A DNA stretch of 64,000 nucleotides, taken from contig NZ_JAHPZO010000002.1 of assembly GCF_019042655.1 (NCBI RefSeq), forward strand, positions 310,001 through 374,000, in the 5' to 3' direction. The DNA comes from Planococcus sp. CP5-4_YE. Its GTDB lineage: Bacteria; Bacillota; Bacilli; Bacillales_A; Planococcaceae. The position numbers and the translations under genes were made by a program. The notes below the pieces were generated by a model. That model made no database searches. It was not told the origin of the DNA and saw nothing but the letters and a program-made list of their open reading frames with translations. Shown here in pieces: positions 62,892 through 64,000 of this stretch (within the stretch, counting starts at the first letter, position 1; each line of letters begins with the position of its first letter).

Positions 62892-63455
62892 CTACAAATT
62901 GCTCAATTGCTTGCGAAGTGCTTCGCGCCCGCGGTGTATCCGCGTTTTCACCGTGCCAAGCGGCAAATCCAGGATTTCGCTGATTTCAGCCAGCGGCAAT
63001 TCCTCGATATATTTTAACACAATCGCTGCCCGGTACTTATCCGGCAAGCGGCTTATTTCGTACTGCACCCGCTCCTGAACTTCCATCCGCATCAACTCTT
63101 CTTCCGGAAGCTCTTCGTCATTGGCAATCTTCGAATACATATTCAAGCCTTCCGTGCCTCTTACTTCCGCATCCAAGTGATAATCCGGCTTTTTCTTGCG
63201 GATTCGGTCGATGCACAGATTGGTGGCGATGCGGTAAAGCCACGTAGAAAATTTACGGTTCTGGTCGAAGGTGTGTATGTTCACATAGGCCCGCGTAAAT
63301 GCTTCCTGTGCAATATCTTCCGCTTCATGCCGGTTGCCGAGCATACGGTAGCAAATCTGGAACAACTGATGTTGATACAGCTCCACGATTTCGGCAAATG
63401 CGTCTTGGTCGCCCTTCATGACTCGTTTTATTCGTTTATTCACTAACGCATCCAT
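62892..63455 (-). CDS. sigW: ECF sigma factor SigW
   Basis: Envelope-stress sigma factor, 187 aa, exactly the length of B. subtilis SigW. Region 2: YRMLGNRHEAEDIAQEAFTR and NRKFSTWLYRIATNLCIDRI; region 4: LPLGTVKTRIHRGREALRKQ. ATG at 63455 behind GGAGGG. Preceded by a sigma-W type promoter, as expected for autoregulation. Confidence 0.96.
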   Translation of the reverse strand: MDALVNKRIKRVMKGDQDAFAEIVELYQHQLFQICYRMLGNRHEAEDIAQEAFTRAYVNIHTFDQNRKFSTWLYRIATNLCIDRIRKKKPDYHLDAEVRGTEGLNMYSKIANDEELPEEELMRMEVQERVQYEISRLPDKYRAAIVLKYIEELPLAEISEILDLPLGTVKTRIHRGREALRKQLSNL

Positions 63456-63492
63456 GATCTCATTTCCCTCCGCCATGCGGCTGTCTTTTATA

Positions 63493-63518
63493 TACGGTCC
63501 AGTTCTGAAAAGGTTTCA
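63493..63518 (-). promoter_or_regulatory. Autoregulatory sigma-W promoter
   Basis: TGAAAC (63513-63518), 16 nt, CGTA (63493-63496) on the minus strand: the sigma-W consensus without mismatch, about 40 bp before sigW. Confidence 0.92.
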
Positions 63519-63683
63519 TTTTTTTCTCTTCTTCTATCCTATCAAACCATCCCCAGAAAAAACCAGCCAATTTCCAGTTCTTTGAATGAATTCATCAGTT
63601 TATTATTTCACTGATAAGAATCGTGCAATGTGTTACCCGACAGTCCTACACCCTTCTCCCTAATCCCTTATACATGCTGCGCA

Positions 63684-63716
63684 ATAAAAAAAGCCGCCCG
63701 GAAATTCCGGACAGCC
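63684..63716 (-). terminator. Terminator after the arginase gene
   Basis: GCUGUCCGG-AAUU-CCGGGCGGCUUUUUUUAUUG on the minus strand, just past the arginase stop. Confidence 0.88.
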
Positions 63717-63725
63717 CCTTCATTC

Positions 63726-64000
63726 TTATACCAATTTTTCGCCAAGCAATGAACCGATCAACGCGACCGCCACATCAGCTGTGCGGTTCTTTTCATCGAG
63801 AATCGGGTTGACTTCAACAAATTCTGCAGAGGTGATTAACCCTGCATCGAACAGCATTTCCATCGCCAAATGGCTTTCGCGGTAGCTGATGCCGCCTGGC
63901 ACCGGCGTACCGACGCCCGGCGTATACATCGGATCGATGCCATCGAGGTCAAGCGACAAATGGACGCCGTCCGTTTGTCGCTCTTCACGCAAATAGCGAA
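63726..64000 (-). CDS. rocF: Arginase, C-terminal part (5' end outside the window)
   Basis: 91 visible C-terminal residues. HLSLDLDGIDPMYTPGVGTP carries the Mn-binding DxDxxDP pattern of ureohydrolases; then GGISYRESHLAMEMLFDAG and EFVEVNPILDEKNRTADVAV. Family resemblance is closest to arginase (arginine to ornithine plus urea), though agmatinase cannot be excluded from this part alone. Confidence 0.87.
   Translation of the reverse strand, partial: RYLREERQTDGVHLSLDLDGIDPMYTPGVGTPVPGGISYRESHLAMEMLFDAGLITSAEFVEVNPILDEKNRTADVAVALIGSLLGEKLV

Noticed and set aside
1-64000. CRISPR array, prophage or insertion sequence
   Set aside because: No regularly spaced repeats, no transposase or integrase, and no phage structural genes were seen; the repeats present are dispersed and non-coding.

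Overview
This 64 kb window looks like a chromosomal segment of a Gram-positive Firmicute of the Bacillales. Gene order and protein sequences resemble Bacillus subtilis (fla operon, yvyF-flgM-flgN-flgK-flgL, hag-csrA-fliW, vmlR, cdaA-cdaR-glmM-glmS, sigW-rsiW). The moderate GC content and the dispersed GC-rich intergenic repeats suggest Planococcaceae, probably Planococcus or Planomicrobium. That genus placement is an inference from memory, not a search result.

Layout. 1-19.8 kb (minus): one long flagellar operon, flgB-flgC-fliE-F-G-H-I-J-K-flgD-flgE-swrD-fliM-fliY-fliO-P-Q-R-flhB-A-F-G-sigD (sigD runs off the left edge). It begins with a cyclic-di-GMP-I riboswitch and terminator. 20.1-21.8 kb (plus): flhO-flhP. 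22-27.4 kb (minus): yvyF-flgM-flgN-flgK-flgL behind a sigma-D promoter, and motA-motB-fliL. 27.7-31.2 kb (minus): flaG-fliD-fliT-fliS and a peptidoglycan hydrolase. 31.4-35.3 kb: a free-standing LAGLIDADG homing endonuclease gene (plus), then yjfB and two tandem flagellin genes (minus), each interrupted by an ORF-less group I intron of about 360 nt. 35.5-39.5 kb (minus): GAF-HD-GYP, DUF3307, a class III nucleotide cyclase, fliW and csrA, packed as one unit. 39.8-45.2 kb: RsbR-like protein, DinB-like protein, EAL phosphodiesterase, GNAT, MscS channel, thioesterase and HIT protein. 45.6-48.5 kb: an ABC-F resistance protein (vmlR-like) behind an attenuator, and a TerC protein behind a yybP-ykoY manganese riboswitch. 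48.6-52.8 kb (plus): three CNNM/CBS transporters. 52.8-55.7 kb (minus): small housekeeping genes. 55.9-63.5 kb (minus): glmS with its ribozyme, glmM, cdaR, cdaA, rsiW, sigW. Right edge: the 3' part of an arginase gene.

How it fits together. The window holds almost the whole flagellum plus several layers of control: a c-di-GMP riboswitch on the early operon, c-di-GMP hydrolases of both types (EAL and HD-GYP), sigma-D promoters with FlgM, CsrA/FliW with CsrA-type leader hairpins on both flagellin mRNAs, and the group I introns, which must be spliced out before either flagellin can be completed. The chemotaxis genes that sit inside this operon in B. subtilis (cheY, cheBAWCD) are missing. FliM lacks its CheY-binding motif and the CheC-like active sites of FliY are degraded, so this motor may not be controlled by a CheY system of the usual kind.

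The most unusual item is the flagellin locus: twin introns with compensatory base changes beside a trans-acting-type homing endonuclease. Group I introns in flagellin genes of thermophilic Bacillus/Geobacillus have been reported (from memory). The paired arrangement and the neighbouring endonuclease deserve attention.
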